DNA of 64,000 nt from Luteimonas sp. (lineage in GTDB: Bacteria; Pseudomonadota; Gammaproteobacteria; Xanthomonadales; Xanthomonadaceae), in assembly GCA_024707405.1 (NCBI GenBank), contig JANPZU010000005.1:248001-312000 (forward strand), written 5' to 3'. The position numbers were made by a program, and so were the translations under genes. The notes under the pieces are model-generated. The model did not search any database and was not told where the DNA came from. It worked only from the letters and a program-made list of their open reading frames with translations. Of this stretch, positions 8,612-17,800 are shown piece after piece; position 1 is the first letter of the stretch, and each line of letters starts with the position of its first letter.

Positions 8612-8919
8612 ATCCGTTCGTCGAGCTCAACCTGACACTCATCCTGTTCCTGCCGTGGTTCCTGATCCTCGGCACCTTGTACTGGCTATTCCCGCGCAAA
8701 CCCCGCAACGCGGCACGCGTGCTCTATGACATCGTCGCGTTGGCGGTCTCGGTGGCCGTGTTCCTCTGGAGCGTGTACTGGTCGATGGGCAACGCCGACA
8801 TGCAGTACGGCAAGCTGTGGCCCCAGATCCTGGCCACGGCGCTGGGCTACGGCGTGTTCCTCGCGGCGCTCGGGCTCGCCTTCGGGTTGCGTTTCGTGTT
8901 GTTCAAGCGCGGGGTCTGA
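8608..8919 (+). CDS. Small integral membrane protein, unknown
   Basis: 103 residues with three predicted membrane helices (about 7-29, 39-61 and 73-97) and a short basic loop (FPRKPRNAARV) after the first, which would face the cytoplasm. The ATG overlaps the trpS stop by 4 bp, so it is translated with trpS. Family not recognised. A palindromic repeat begins 14 bp after its stop. Confidence 0.7.
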   Translation: MNPFVELNLTLILFLPWFLILGTLYWLFPRKPRNAARVLYDIVALAVSVAVFLWSVYWSMGNADMQYGKLWPQILATALGYGVFLAALGLAFGLRFVLFKRGV

Positions 8920-8933
8920 TCGTCGCTTCCGGT

Positions 8934-9012
8934 GTCATCCTGAACGCAGTGAGGGATCTGCTTTCGCGCTGGCTGTCGCCATTGGCAGATCCCTCACTGC
9001 GTTCGAGATGAC
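8934..9012. repeat. Palindromic repeat, GTCATCCTGAACGCAGTG family
   Basis: A 26-nt left arm (8934-8959) is repeated as its reverse complement at 8987-9012 with only two or three mismatches, separated by 27 nt. As RNA it would form one long hairpin between the trpS-linked membrane gene and the hydrolase gene. It resembles the short extragenic palindromes common in Xanthomonadaceae. Confidence 0.85.
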
Positions 9013-9119
9013 AGGCCGATGGGGCACGGGATGTGCACCCTAAGGCCGACCAAAGCCGCATCGACCGGAACCAGTGCATCGGCGACACTGCGGCCAAGGC
9101 AAGGCGCAGGCACCACGCG

Positions 9120-10064
9120 ATGGCAACGAACGACGGCATCACCCTCATCGATACCGGCTACATCCGTCCCGGCCTGTGCGCGGCCTACCTGTTGGTCGAG
9201 AACGGTCGTGCGGCGCTGGTCGATTGCGGCACGGCGACCTGCGCCGACCGCGTGCTGGCTGCGCTCGATGATGCCGGCGTGGCGCGCGACGCCGTCGACT
9301 GGCTGATGGTGACCCACGTGCACCTCGACCATGCCGGTGCCGCCGGCCCGCTGATGCGCGCGCTGCCGAATGCCAGGCTGGTGGTGCATCCGCGTGGCGC
9401 GCAGCACATGATCGATCCGACCAAGCTGATTGCCGGTGCGCGCGTGGTGTATGGCGATGCCATGTTCGAGCGCGACCATGCCGGGATGTTGCCGGTGGAC
9501 GAAACGCGCGTGGTGATCGCCGACGATGGTCATGTCGTCGATCTTGCCGGGCGCGAGTTGCTGTGCATCGACACGCCCGGCCATGCGCGCCACCACTACA
9601 GCGTCTGGGATGTGCGCACGCGCAGCTGGTTTGCCGGCGATGCCTTCGGCTTGTCGTACCGGGAGTTCGACAACGGCAATGGTGCCTTCATCGTGCCGAC
9701 GACCTCACCGGTGCAGTTCGATCCGGACGAGATGAAGGATTCGATCCGCAAGCTCGCGGCACGCGGGCCTGCCGCGATCCATGTTGCCCACTATGGCGTG
9801 GTGACCGAATGCGCACGTCTTGCCGACGACCTGCTGGCGCTGGTGGATGCGATGGTCGAGGTGGCGCACGCCGCCGACGGCCATGCCGATCGGCATGCGC
9901 GTCTGGTCGATGCGTTGACGCGGTTGTACGTGGCGCGTGCGGAGGCCCATGGCGTTGCCGATGCCACGCAACGCGTGCCGGAAGTGCTGGGCAACGACAT
10001 CGAGATCAATGCGCAGGGGCTGGAGGTCTGGCTCGATCGCCTGGCGAAAACGAGAGCAGGTTGA
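9120..10064 (+). CDS. Metallo-beta-lactamase-fold hydrolase
   Basis: 314 residues. The MBL metal motif THVHLDHAG (HxHxDH) is at about residues 62-70, and downstream ligands DTPGHARHH, the GDAFG turn and AHYG are in order. Members act on thioesters, lactones or organophosphates, and the sequence does not fix the substrate; the C-terminal helical region (residues 200-314) resembles uncharacterised hydrolases of this fold. The start at 9120 (MATNDGITLID) is preferred over an in-frame ATG at 9033 because the first 29 codons read a repeat-proximal, Arg-rich sequence. No strong RBS is visible. Confidence 0.85.
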   Translation: MATNDGITLIDTGYIRPGLCAAYLLVENGRAALVDCGTATCADRVLAALDDAGVARDAVDWLMVTHVHLDHAGAAGPLMRALPNARLVVHPRGAQHMIDPTKLIAGARVVYGDAMFERDHAGMLPVDETRVVIADDGHVVDLAGRELLCIDTPGHARHHYSVWDVRTRSWFAGDAFGLSYREFDNGNGAFIVPTTSPVQFDPDEMKDSIRKLAARGPAAIHVAHYGVVTECARLADDLLALVDAMVEVAHAADGHADRHARLVDALTRLYVARAEAHGVADATQRVPEVLGNDIEINAQGLEVWLDRLAKTRAG

Positions 10065-10150
10065 TCGGCGCGACAACGTTGCATTGTTTGCCTTGGGCAG
10101 GCCGCATTTCGATCAGCGTGCGCATGGTCTAGCTTCCGGTAGCGCGCACC

Positions 10151-10219
10151 GTCATCCCCGCGAAAGCGGGGATCCATACCGCTCCGAGGGAAGTGGATCC
10201 CCGCTTTCGCGGGGATGAC
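10151..10219. repeat. Palindromic repeat, GTCATCCCCGCGAAAGCG family
   Basis: Left arm 10151-10176 and right arm 10194-10219 are near-perfect inverted copies, each itself containing the CCCCGCGAAAGCGGGG mini-hairpin. A single arm of the same family is at 24421-24447. It fills most of the 262-bp gap between the hydrolase and the convergent VOC gene, where no gene is seen. Confidence 0.9.
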
Positions 10220-10259
10220 GACGAAGGGTTGCTGCTGTCATCCCAGGGTCGCAGGACGT

Positions 10260-10280
10260 CCCGCGTCCCGCGTCCCGCGT
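10260..10280. repeat. Short tandem repeat, 3 x CCCGCGT
   Basis: Three perfect copies of a 7-bp unit in the intergenic space before the VOC gene. Function unknown; such a tract can change length by slippage. Confidence 0.8.
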
Positions 10281-10326
10281 CGCAGGTTCGGCAGTCGTCG
10301 GAACCGCCGGATATTTCCGGACGAAC

Positions 10327-10710
10327 CTACTTCCAGGCGTTGACATGCATCCCGAACGGCTTGGTCTGTTGCCGGATCACGCAGAAACGGTGGCCGCTGG
10401 GTGCTTCCATCACGCACCAGGAGTGGACGCGCTGGACTTCCTTCGCGCCCAGCGCGACGAGGCGTTCGACTTCGGCATCCACGTCGTCGGTCTCGATGTC
10501 GAGGTGGATGCGCGATGCGTGCGACACCTTCTGCAGCAACAGGATGGGTTCGTCGGATTCGGTCTGCAGGCGCGCGTACTTGCCGTCGCCGTCCTCGTCG
10601 AGCGCATCCACCGGCTTGCCCAGCGCCTTGCTCCAGAACTCGACGTGTGGCGTCAGGTCATCGACCTCGCAATCAAGGACGAAGCTGCACAGGCGGCTGT
10701 GGTGTGTCAT
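10327..10710 (-). CDS. VOC-family (glyoxalase-like) protein
   Basis: 127 residues with the beta-alpha-beta-beta-beta pattern of the vicinal-oxygen-chelate fold and the family features HVEFWSKALGKPV, ARLQTESDEPILLLQKV, RIHLDIETDDVDAEVERLVALGA and a C-terminal PSGHRFCVI. This is the Glyoxalase_6 type, mostly uncharacterised. The start is ATG 10710 (MTHHSRLC); the longer open frame upstream has no support. Second of two VOC genes behind the 2-oxoacid dehydrogenase E2 gene, 20 bp after the first. Confidence 0.8.
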   Translation of the reverse strand: MTHHSRLCSFVLDCEVDDLTPHVEFWSKALGKPVDALDEDGDGKYARLQTESDEPILLLQKVSHASRIHLDIETDDVDAEVERLVALGAKEVQRVHSWCVMEAPSGHRFCVIRQQTKPFGMHVNAWK

Positions 10711-10730
10711 GCGGGGCACCTCGCGGGTTA

Positions 10731-11123
10731 TCAGGGATCGCAGTGGGAGGCGGGGGCGCCGAACTGCAGCAGGTAGCCATCTTCGTCGTAGATGCCGAAT
10801 TCGTGCATGCCGTAGTGGAAGGTTTCCGGCGGATAACAGGTGCGCGCCCTGCCTTCCAGCGACGCCCACAGCCGGTCGACCGCGCCGACATCGTCGAGGC
10901 GGAAGTAGAGCGAGCCGGTGAAGGTCGGCGGCACGCCGCCTGCGTGCGCATTGGGTGTCGCAAGCATCAATTCGATGTCGTCGCGCCTTAGTGCGGCCCA
11001 GCCATCCTCGTCGCTGCGGCGCTGGAGGACGAAACCGAGGCGCTCGACGTAGAACGCGATCGCACGCCCGAGGTCGGGCGTGCGCAGCATCGGCGTCACC
11101 TGGCGGAACGGCGTCGCCGGCAT
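10731..11123 (-). CDS. VOC-family protein (bleomycin-resistance/dioxygenase superfamily)
   Basis: 130 residues. Contains TPMLRTPDLGRAIAFYVERLGFVL, the usual first strand and helix of VOC proteins, then TGSLYFRLDDVGAVDRLWASL and the metal-side motif EFGIYDEDGYLLQFG. Probably a small ligand-binding or resistance protein; substrate unknown. The ATG at 11123 lies just past the E2 stop (11129), and a GTG at 11132 would overlap it, so it is co-transcribed with the dehydrogenase genes. Confidence 0.8.
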   Translation of the reverse strand: MPATPFRQVTPMLRTPDLGRAIAFYVERLGFVLQRRSDEDGWAALRRDDIELMLATPNAHAGGVPPTFTGSLYFRLDDVGAVDRLWASLEGRARTCYPPETFHYGMHEFGIYDEDGYLLQFGAPASHCDP

Positions 11124-11128
11124 GCCTG

Positions 11129-12589
11129 TCACGATGGCAGCGCCAAATCGTCCAGCATCGCCTTCAGGAAACGCGCTGCCTCGCCGCCGGTGCAGGCGCG
11201 GTGGTCGAAGGTCAGCGACAGCGGGATGATCTTGTGCGACTCGAAGCCGCCCACCACGGGAATCATCTGGTGGCGGCCGCGACCCGCTGCGACGATGGCC
11301 ACGCAGGGCGGCACGACCACCGGCGTTGCGTAGCGGCCGGCGAACATGCCGAAGTTGGACAGCGAAATGGTGTAGCCGGTGAGTTCCGATGCCGGGATGC
11401 TGCGGTCGCCGACCTGCGTGCGCAGCCGGTCGATGCCTTCGCGGATGCCGCGTGCGTCGAGCAGGTCGGCATTGCGCAGGGCGGGCACGAACAGGCCGTC
11501 GTCGGTATCCACAGCGATGCCGATGTCCACCTGCGGGTGCAGGGTGCGCATCAGTTTGTCGCCGTCGAACCAGGCGTTGAGCGCCGGCACCGCCTTCGCC
11601 GCAGCGCAGATCGCACGGATCAGGCGAACGGTCATGTCGTTGCCCGGTGTCCATGCGTGGATGTCGGCGTCGTCGTTGAGCGTGGTCGGCACCACCTTGG
11701 CATGGGCATCGGCCATCACCCGCGCCATGTTGCGACGCACACCCTTGAGTTGCTCCGGCTGGCCGCTGGCGCTGATCGATGGTGGTTGCGTGCGCATGGG
11801 CTTGCCCGATGCCGACAGCGGAGTGCGCTGCTCGTTCCTTCTCCCTTCGGGAGAAGGTGCCCGTAGGGCGGATGAGGGCGCGGTGTGCGTGGATTTTCCA
11901 TGATCCTCCGCACCCTCACCCCCAGCCCCTCTCCCGGCGGGAGAGGGGAGAAGATCGGTTTCGCCGGACGCCGCACGCTTCACGTCGTCCATCGTCACCA
12001 CGCCATCGGCGCCGCTGCCACGCACGCGGGCGATGTCCACCTTGAGCTTGCGCGCCATCGCACGCACGGCCGGCATCGCCTTGACGCCGCCGACCGACAG
12101 CGCGGCCTCGCTGTGGATCGCGTCGGACGATTGCATCGCGCCGACCACGGTGCCGCTGTCGGCGCGTTCTCCGGCCTCGGACTTTTCTTCCGGCGGGGCC
12201 TTGCCGGTTGCTTCGATGGCGCCGCCTTTGCTGGAAGCGACCACGCGATCATCGGGCGCGGGATCCTGGCTGCCGACACCACTGGCCGGCGCATGTCCGT
12301 GGTGGTGCCCGGTGTCCTGCCCTTCCGAGCGCTGCGGCAGCGAAGGGTCGATTTCGAACTCGGCCAGCATCGTACCGGTGACGATCACGTCGCCTGCAGC
12401 GCCGGCGAGTTTCAACACTTTGCCCGACACCGGCGAAGGCACGTCGACCACGGCCTTCGCGGTCTCCATGGCCACGAGGTTCTCGTCGAGGCGAATCGTG
12501 TCGCCCACCTTGACGAACCATTCGACCACGGTCGCGTCCGGCAGGCCCTCGCCGAGGTCGGGCAGGAGGAATGTTTTCTTGTCGCCCAT
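11129..12589 (-). CDS. bkdB: 2-oxoacid dehydrogenase E2 (dihydrolipoyl acyltransferase), probably branched-chain type
   Basis: 486 residues. The lipoyl domain is 1-80 with the lipoylated Lys45 in METAKAVV. After a linker comes the E3-binding domain (about 171-206, AMPAVRAMARKLKVD...DGVVTMDDVKRA), then a second linker and the acyltransferase core with the DHRACTGG catalytic motif (His463). The enzyme takes the acyl group from E1 to CoA. The second linker (about residues 212-255) is encoded by two palindromic dispersed repeats, giving the odd peptide LLPSPAGRGAGGEG...ALRAPSPEGRR. Third gene of the operon after E1 alpha and E1 beta; no E3 (lpd) gene is in the window. A pyruvate/acetoin substrate is not excluded. 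Confidence 0.88.
   Translation of the reverse strand: MGDKKTFLLPDLGEGLPDATVVEWFVKVGDTIRLDENLVAMETAKAVVDVPSPVSGKVLKLAGAAGDVIVTGTMLAEFEIDPSLPQRSEGQDTGHHHGHAPASGVGSQDPAPDDRVVASSKGGAIEATGKAPPEEKSEAGERADSGTVVGAMQSSDAIHSEAALSVGGVKAMPAVRAMARKLKVDIARVRGSGADGVVTMDDVKRAASGETDLLPSPAGRGAGGEGAEDHGKSTHTAPSSALRAPSPEGRRNEQRTPLSASGKPMRTQPPSISASGQPEQLKGVRRNMARVMADAHAKVVPTTLNDDADIHAWTPGNDMTVRLIRAICAAAKAVPALNAWFDGDKLMRTLHPQVDIGIAVDTDDGLFVPALRNADLLDARGIREGIDRLRTQVGDRSIPASELTGYTISLSNFGMFAGRYATPVVVPPCVAIVAAGRGRHQMIPVVGGFESHKIIPLSLTFDHRACTGGEAARFLKAMLDDLALPS
11837..11953. repeat. Inverted pair of palindromic repeats inside the E2 coding sequence
   Basis: Copy 1 is at 11837-11880 (CCTTCTCCC-TTC-GGGAGAAGG then ...GATGAGGG) and copy 2 at 11913-11953 (CCCTCACCCCC... 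then CCCCTCTCCC-GGC-GGGAGAGGGG). They face each other, with their CCCTCA ends about 32 bp apart. Both are read in frame in the interdomain linker of E2. The topology is the same as the pair that flanks the DUF559 gene at 27713-28149. Confidence 0.85.
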
Positions 12590-12598
12590 GTTGCGTCC

Positions 12599-13630
12599 TC
12601 AGCTTGCCGCGAGCGTTCGTTTCGTCGCCGCGATGATCCTGTCCACGTTCGGCAGGTATTTCATTTCCAGCCGGTATAGCGGGATGTGGGTGTCGTAACC
12701 GGTGACGCGCTCGACGGGTGCCAGCAGGTCGTACATCGATTCACTGGCGAGGCGCGCGGCGATCTCGGCGCCGAAGCCGGCGGTCTTCGGGGCTTCGTGC
12801 ACGATCACGCAGCGACCGGTCTTGGCGACCGATTCGGCGATGGTGGCGAAGTCGAGCGGCTTGAGCGTGGCGACGTCGATCACTTCGGCGCTGATGCCTT
12901 CGCTCGCGAGTGTCTCGGCGGCTTCCAGCGTTTCCTTGACCTGCGCGCCCCACGTCACCAAGGTGACGTCGCTGCCGTCGCGCAGCACGTAGCACACGTC
13001 GAGCGGCAGCGCCTCGCCGTCGTCGGGCACCAGTTCCTTGTACTGGCGGTAGATGCGCTTGGGTTCCATGTAGATCACCGGATCCGGGTCGCGGATCGCG
13101 GCCAGCAGCAAGCCATAGGCGCGCGCGGGCGAGGAGGGCATCACCACGCGCAGGCCGGGCACGTTGGTGAAGATGGCCTCGTTCGCTTCGCTGTGGTGTT
13201 CCGGTGCGCGGATGCCGCCGCCCCACGGCACGCGCAGCACCATCGGGCAATGCAGGCGGCCGCGCGTGCGGTAACGCAGGCGTGCGGCGTGGCAGATGAT
13301 GTGGTCGACCATCGGATAGACGAAGCCGTCGAACTGCGCTTCGGCGACGGGTTTCATGCCCATCGCCGCCATGCCGACGCTCAGGCCGGCGATGGTGGTT
13401 TCGTCCAGTGGCGTGTCGAGCACGCGCTCGGGGCCGAACGATTGCTGCAGGCCCGCGGTGGCGCGGAACACGCCGCCGTTCACGCCCACGTCCTCACCGA
13501 GCACGACGACCGATGCGTCGTGCGCGAGTTCCCACGCCAGGGCCTGGGTGATCGCCTCGATCAATGCGATGGGCTTGTCGGCAGGCGCTGTCGCAGTCGC
13601 GCCTGTTTCCGGGTTGCGTGCCATGTTCAT
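12599..13630 (-). CDS. bkdA2: 2-oxoacid dehydrogenase E1 beta subunit (2-oxoisovalerate/pyruvate type)
   Basis: 343 residues of the transketolase pyrimidine-binding plus C-terminal fold. Shows ALAWELAHDASVVVLGEDVG, GVFRATAGLQQSFGPERVLDTPLDE, MVLRVPWGGG, YMEPKRIYRQ and AEVIDVATLKPLD, all characteristic of E1 beta. It pairs with the alpha subunit to decarboxylate the 2-oxoacid on thiamine diphosphate. The start overlaps the alpha-subunit stop (ATGA) at 13627-13630, so subunit synthesis is coupled. YMEPKRIYR and the short size fit branched-chain enzymes best. Confidence 0.92.
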   Translation of the reverse strand: MNMARNPETGATATAPADKPIALIEAITQALAWELAHDASVVVLGEDVGVNGGVFRATAGLQQSFGPERVLDTPLDETTIAGLSVGMAAMGMKPVAEAQFDGFVYPMVDHIICHAARLRYRTRGRLHCPMVLRVPWGGGIRAPEHHSEANEAIFTNVPGLRVVMPSSPARAYGLLLAAIRDPDPVIYMEPKRIYRQYKELVPDDGEALPLDVCYVLRDGSDVTLVTWGAQVKETLEAAETLASEGISAEVIDVATLKPLDFATIAESVAKTGRCVIVHEAPKTAGFGAEIAARLASESMYDLLAPVERVTGYDTHIPLYRLEMKYLPNVDRIIAATKRTLAAS

Positions 13631-14700
13631 GCGCGTCGCTCCCGCGAAAGGGCCAGTTCGCGCTGTTCGAGCACATCGGGCGGCATGTCGGCATACAGAT
13701 GGTCGAACATCGCTTCGACCGGTTGCACGGGTAGTTCAAGGTAAGCGTTGATCTCGTCGCCGATGCGTTGTCCGCATTCCTCGATCCAGGCCTTCTCCTG
13801 CGCCTCGTCCCATACGCCCTGCGCGGTCAGCCAGGTGCGCAGGCGTGCGACCGGGTCGCGCGTCCAGGCGTCCTTCACTTCGTCCTCGCTGCGGTAGCGG
13901 CGGGCATCGTCGGCGGTGGTGTGGTCGTGCAGGCGATAGGTCATGAATTCGATGACGCTGCCGCCTTCGCCGTTGCGTGCGCGCTCCATGGCGCGATGCA
14001 TGCCTTCCAGCACCGCGATCAGGTCGTTGCCGTCCACCTGCAGGCAGTGCAATCCGCCTGCGATGCCCTTCTGTGCCAATGTCTTGGCACCGGTTTGCGC
14101 ACTGCGTGGTACCGAGATCGCCCACTGGTTGTTGATGATGCACTGGACGAACGGCAGCGTGTACGCGCCGGCGGAATTGATCGCGGCGTAGGTGTCGGCC
14201 TTCGACGATCCGCCATCGCCGCAGCAGGTCACTGCCACGCGCGATTCGCCGCGCAGCTTGAAGGCCAGCGCCGCGCCGGCTGCATGCAGGCATTGCGTGG
14301 CGATCGGCACGCAGATCGGAAAGTCGTGGCGAGCCAGCTCGAAGTCGTTGCCGCGTTCGTCCCCGCCCCAGTACATCAGGATCTCGCGCGGATGCACGCC
14401 GCGCAGGAACTGCACGCCGGTTTCGCGGTAGCTGGGGGCGAGCAGGTCTTCCGGTCGCATTGATGCGCCGATGCCGACCTGCGTCGCCTCGTGGCCGAGG
14501 CAGCTCGGATAGGTACCCAGTTTGCCGGTGCGTTGCAGTGCGATCGCCTTGCCGTCAAAGGTACGCAGGAACAGCATGTGCTTGAACAGTGGCAGCAGGG
14601 TCTTCGGATCCGAAAACGCCTTCGGCGGTTCCGCCACCAGTTGCCCGTCCGGGCCGAGGTATTGCAGGGATTCGATCTCGAAAGTCGCGGCGACGGCCAT
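13627..14700 (-). CDS. bkdA1: 2-oxoacid dehydrogenase E1 alpha subunit (2-oxoisovalerate/pyruvate type)
   Basis: 357 residues from ATG 14700 (MAVAATFEIESLQY). The thiamine-diphosphate motif runs from GDGGSSKADT (161) to IINNQ (about 192). PSCLGHEATQVGIG and SYRETGVQFLRG are also typical of E1 alpha, as is the phosphorylation-loop-like YRLHDHTTADDARRYR near residue 285. First gene of the operon (alpha-beta-E2-VOC-VOC). Complex would degrade branched-chain 2-oxoacids to acyl-CoA, feeding branched fatty acid synthesis, which is prominent in Xanthomonadaceae; this is known biology rather than something seen here. Confidence 0.92.
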   Translation of the reverse strand: MAVAATFEIESLQYLGPDGQLVAEPPKAFSDPKTLLPLFKHMLFLRTFDGKAIALQRTGKLGTYPSCLGHEATQVGIGASMRPEDLLAPSYRETGVQFLRGVHPREILMYWGGDERGNDFELARHDFPICVPIATQCLHAAGAALAFKLRGESRVAVTCCGDGGSSKADTYAAINSAGAYTLPFVQCIINNQWAISVPRSAQTGAKTLAQKGIAGGLHCLQVDGNDLIAVLEGMHRAMERARNGEGGSVIEFMTYRLHDHTTADDARRYRSEDEVKDAWTRDPVARLRTWLTAQGVWDEAQEKAWIEECGQRIGDEINAYLELPVQPVEAMFDHLYADMPPDVLEQRELALSRERRA

Positions 14701-14792
14701 CTGTCGCTCCGTGTCGTCGAAGGGCGATGATGATAGCCGCGGCACAGTAAGAAGACGTTGCGCATTGCGGCAAGTCCTTGATCCCGAAATGA

Positions 14793-14816
14793 AAGACCCC
14801 GGCTTGCGCCGGGGTC
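14793..14816 (-). terminator. Rho-independent terminator of the nuclease gene
   Basis: Perfect stem AGACCCCGGC-TTGC-GCCGGGGTCT. Read on the minus strand it is followed by TTTCATTTC. It lies 30 bp beyond the stop of the ExeM-like gene (14846) and upstream of the E1 alpha start, isolating the two. Confidence 0.75.
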
Positions 14817-14845
14817 TGGGGGTGTTGCGTGATTGCGGTCGCGGA

Positions 14846-17800
14846 TCAGGGCGTGAACGTTCCACGCAGCGACACGTTGGCGAAGGCCCGCACGCCGACC
14901 AGCTTGACGTACCACGTACCGACGGTGGGCCGCGCAATGGTGATGGTCTCGTTGTTGCCGGGACGGATCGAGCGCGCGTCGTAGTCTGCCACCGTCGGGA
15001 TTTCGCCGAGGCTGGCGTAGAGCGACACGTCGCCGCTGCCGCCGTAGCTGAGGATGCGCAGGTTGGTCGCGCCCGCGGGCACCTCGATGCGATAGACGAT
15101 CTCGTCGCCCACGCCGCCCGACAGACCGCCGACCGGCACGGCATTGAACAACTCCGGGATCGCCGACAGCGGATCCTCGATCACCTCGACCGATGCGGAC
15201 GCTTCGTTGTTCGATTCGTCCTGGTCTTCGGTTTGCGACGTGGTGGCCGCAGCCAGTGTCACCGTTTCGCCGATGAGGCTTTCCGGCGCGGTTGCCGCCA
15301 GTGCGAACACCGCTTCGTCGCCGTTTGCGAGGGTCGAGCTGTTGCAGGCGACGGTAGTGGTGCCGGCCCCGATCTCCGGTGCATCGCAATCCCACCCGGC
15401 CGGCGAGGCGACGACGAGATCGGCCAGTTCCGCATCCAGCACGAAGCCGACGCCCGGGAAGTCCGCGGCATCGGGGCCGGCATTCGCGACGATGGCACCG
15501 AACTCGATGGCGTTGCCGGCGATGACGCTGGGTTCGACCGCTTCGACCTCGATCGACAGGTTGGCGAACGCCACCGCGGCGATGCGGATCAGCAACACGA
15601 CGGGGTCATGGTCGGACAGTCGCGTCGGTGAGTCGGTTTCGTTGCGCGCTACCTCGGGGAAGTCGGCGTTGATGCGTGCGTGCCCGATGTCGAGGCCGGT
15701 GACCACCGGTGAGGCGATGATGGCTTCGTTGACCAGGATGTGGTCGATGCTCTGCGCGTTGTACTCGAACACGTAGCTGTAGCGTTCGGCAGGATCGGCC
15801 AGCAGGGTTGCGTTGAGCAGGTTCGGTTCGACGAGGTCGGCGCCGTCGCCATCGACCGCGGTCTCGTCGTCGGCCGAAGGCATGCCGCTGACGGTGCCCA
15901 TCGCATCGGCGTAGCCGTCGTTGAACTCGAATGCGTTGAAATCGCCAAGCAGCACGATCTTGCGCGTCGGGTCGGCGGTCTGCATGTCGTTCACCACGCC
16001 GGCAAGGTAGTCGGCTTGTGCCTGGCGCTTCGCGCGGACGCGGGCGCCGGCGGTGATCCAGCCACCGCTGCCGGCGGCATCGCTGGCGATGTCGATCAGC
16101 GAGCGCTGGTGCACGACGATGGTGGTGACCGGCACCGAACGGCCATCGGCGAAATGCACCACCGCATCCAGTACCAGCGGTGGCCGGTCGTTGAGCTGGC
16201 TGGTGGAACCGTTCGGGTTGGCGATCGTTTCGTTGCGGCCGACCTGCGTCACCGAGAGCACTTCGACGCGTGCCGTGCCAGGCGACACTTCACCGGTCTT
16301 GACCAGGAAGCCCACGTCGATGCCGCCCACATCGAGGCCTTCGACGAGGTAGGCGACGTAGCGAGGTTCTGGCTGGCCGGCGGCCACGGCATCGGCGTCG
16401 ATCCGTTCGGCGAGGCGCTGCAGCGAGGACAGGTTCTCGACTTCGGTCAGGCCGAGGATGTCGGGGGCATGCAGGTAGTCGCGGATGCCCAGCGAAGCCT
16501 TGGCGAGGCGGCGGTTGAACGCGTCGGTGGTCAATACGGGCTCGCCGATCGCGGGGTCGTTGACGTCGTCGAAGAAGCGTTCGAGGTTGTAGGTCGCGAA
16601 CGTGGCATGGTCGGCGGTCGGCAGCGGTGCCGGGCGCGGCGCGGCCTGGCTGCAATCCGTCGTCAGTTCGCCTTCGGGATAGATCACGAAACGGCGGAAG
16701 GTGTAGTCCAGCGGGCCGGTCAGCGTGCCATCGACGATGGTGCATCCGGCCGCGAGGTTCGCGGTCGGCGCGCCGATGGTGGTGCTGTTCACCGCGATGA
16801 TCTCGGGGTTGTAGTCCCAGCGCGGGATGTTCGTGGCGCTGCTGCCCAACGGATCCGGGTCGGGAACCTGGATACCGGCTTCGCGCAGCGGACGTGCAGT
16901 CCCGGTGACCACCACCGCGAACCGGCCATTGCTGGTCGCGGTCGCCTGCGACGCATTGACGTTGCCTTCGGTCGGCGCGACCACGGTGGCATGCGGGATG
17001 GTGACGCGCATGCCTTCGAGGTGTTCGAGTTGCTCGAGGCCGCCATCGGCGACGGGCAGGGCGATGGTCAATGCGATCGGCGCGGGCAGCGCATGCCCGG
17101 TCGACAGTGTGGTGACGGTGGCATTGACGATTTCGGTCAAGGGCAACTGGTTCGGCTCGGCCGCGGGCACGTATTCGGTCACCGTGCCCTGCACCAGCAC
17201 CAGGTTGCCGACGGCCGCCGCTGCGGGCGGCGTGCTGCTGGTGAAGACGAAGATGCCTTCCGAGGTGGCGTCGTTGCCGTCGTCCTCGCCATCGGGCGTC
17301 TGGATGAAGAAGCCGTTGTTCTTGCGGCCGGTGACGATGCCGGTGGTGGCGACTGCCAGGCCGTCGTAGGGCGAAAGCTGGCCGCTGCCCTGGATCGCAT
17401 GGATCGCCAAGGTGACGATGTCGTCATTGACGATGGTGCCGGTACCTTGGCCGGCGAGGATCTCGGCGCCGACGGGATTGGACAGGTTGACGAAGAAAGT
17501 TTCGTCGAGCTCGGTCGTGGTGTCGCCGACGACAGCCACGCTGATGGTCAGCGAGGTCTGACCCTCGATGAAAGTGGCGGTGCCGCTGGCGGCGATGTAG
17601 TCGTTGTCGGCGACCGTGGCGGTGCCATCGGCGGTCGCCCAGTCGACGCTCGCGCCATCCTCGCCTGCAGGCTGGCTGAGGCTGATGGTGAAGAAGAACG
17701 GCGTGGTGCCGCTGTCGCCTTCGGCAGCGCTGGTGTTGCCGATGCTGAAATAGAGGATGCCGCCGCCATCGCAGGGCGCGACCGGCGTGGCCGAGTTGCG

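Noticed and set aside
10151-10219. Transposon end or attachment site
   Set aside because: It is a self-contained palindrome found singly elsewhere (24421), with no gene between arms; better called a dispersed repeat.
10327-11123. Two VOC genes as an antibiotic-resistance pair
   Set aside because: Only fold-level similarity is visible; no resistance-specific residues can be claimed.
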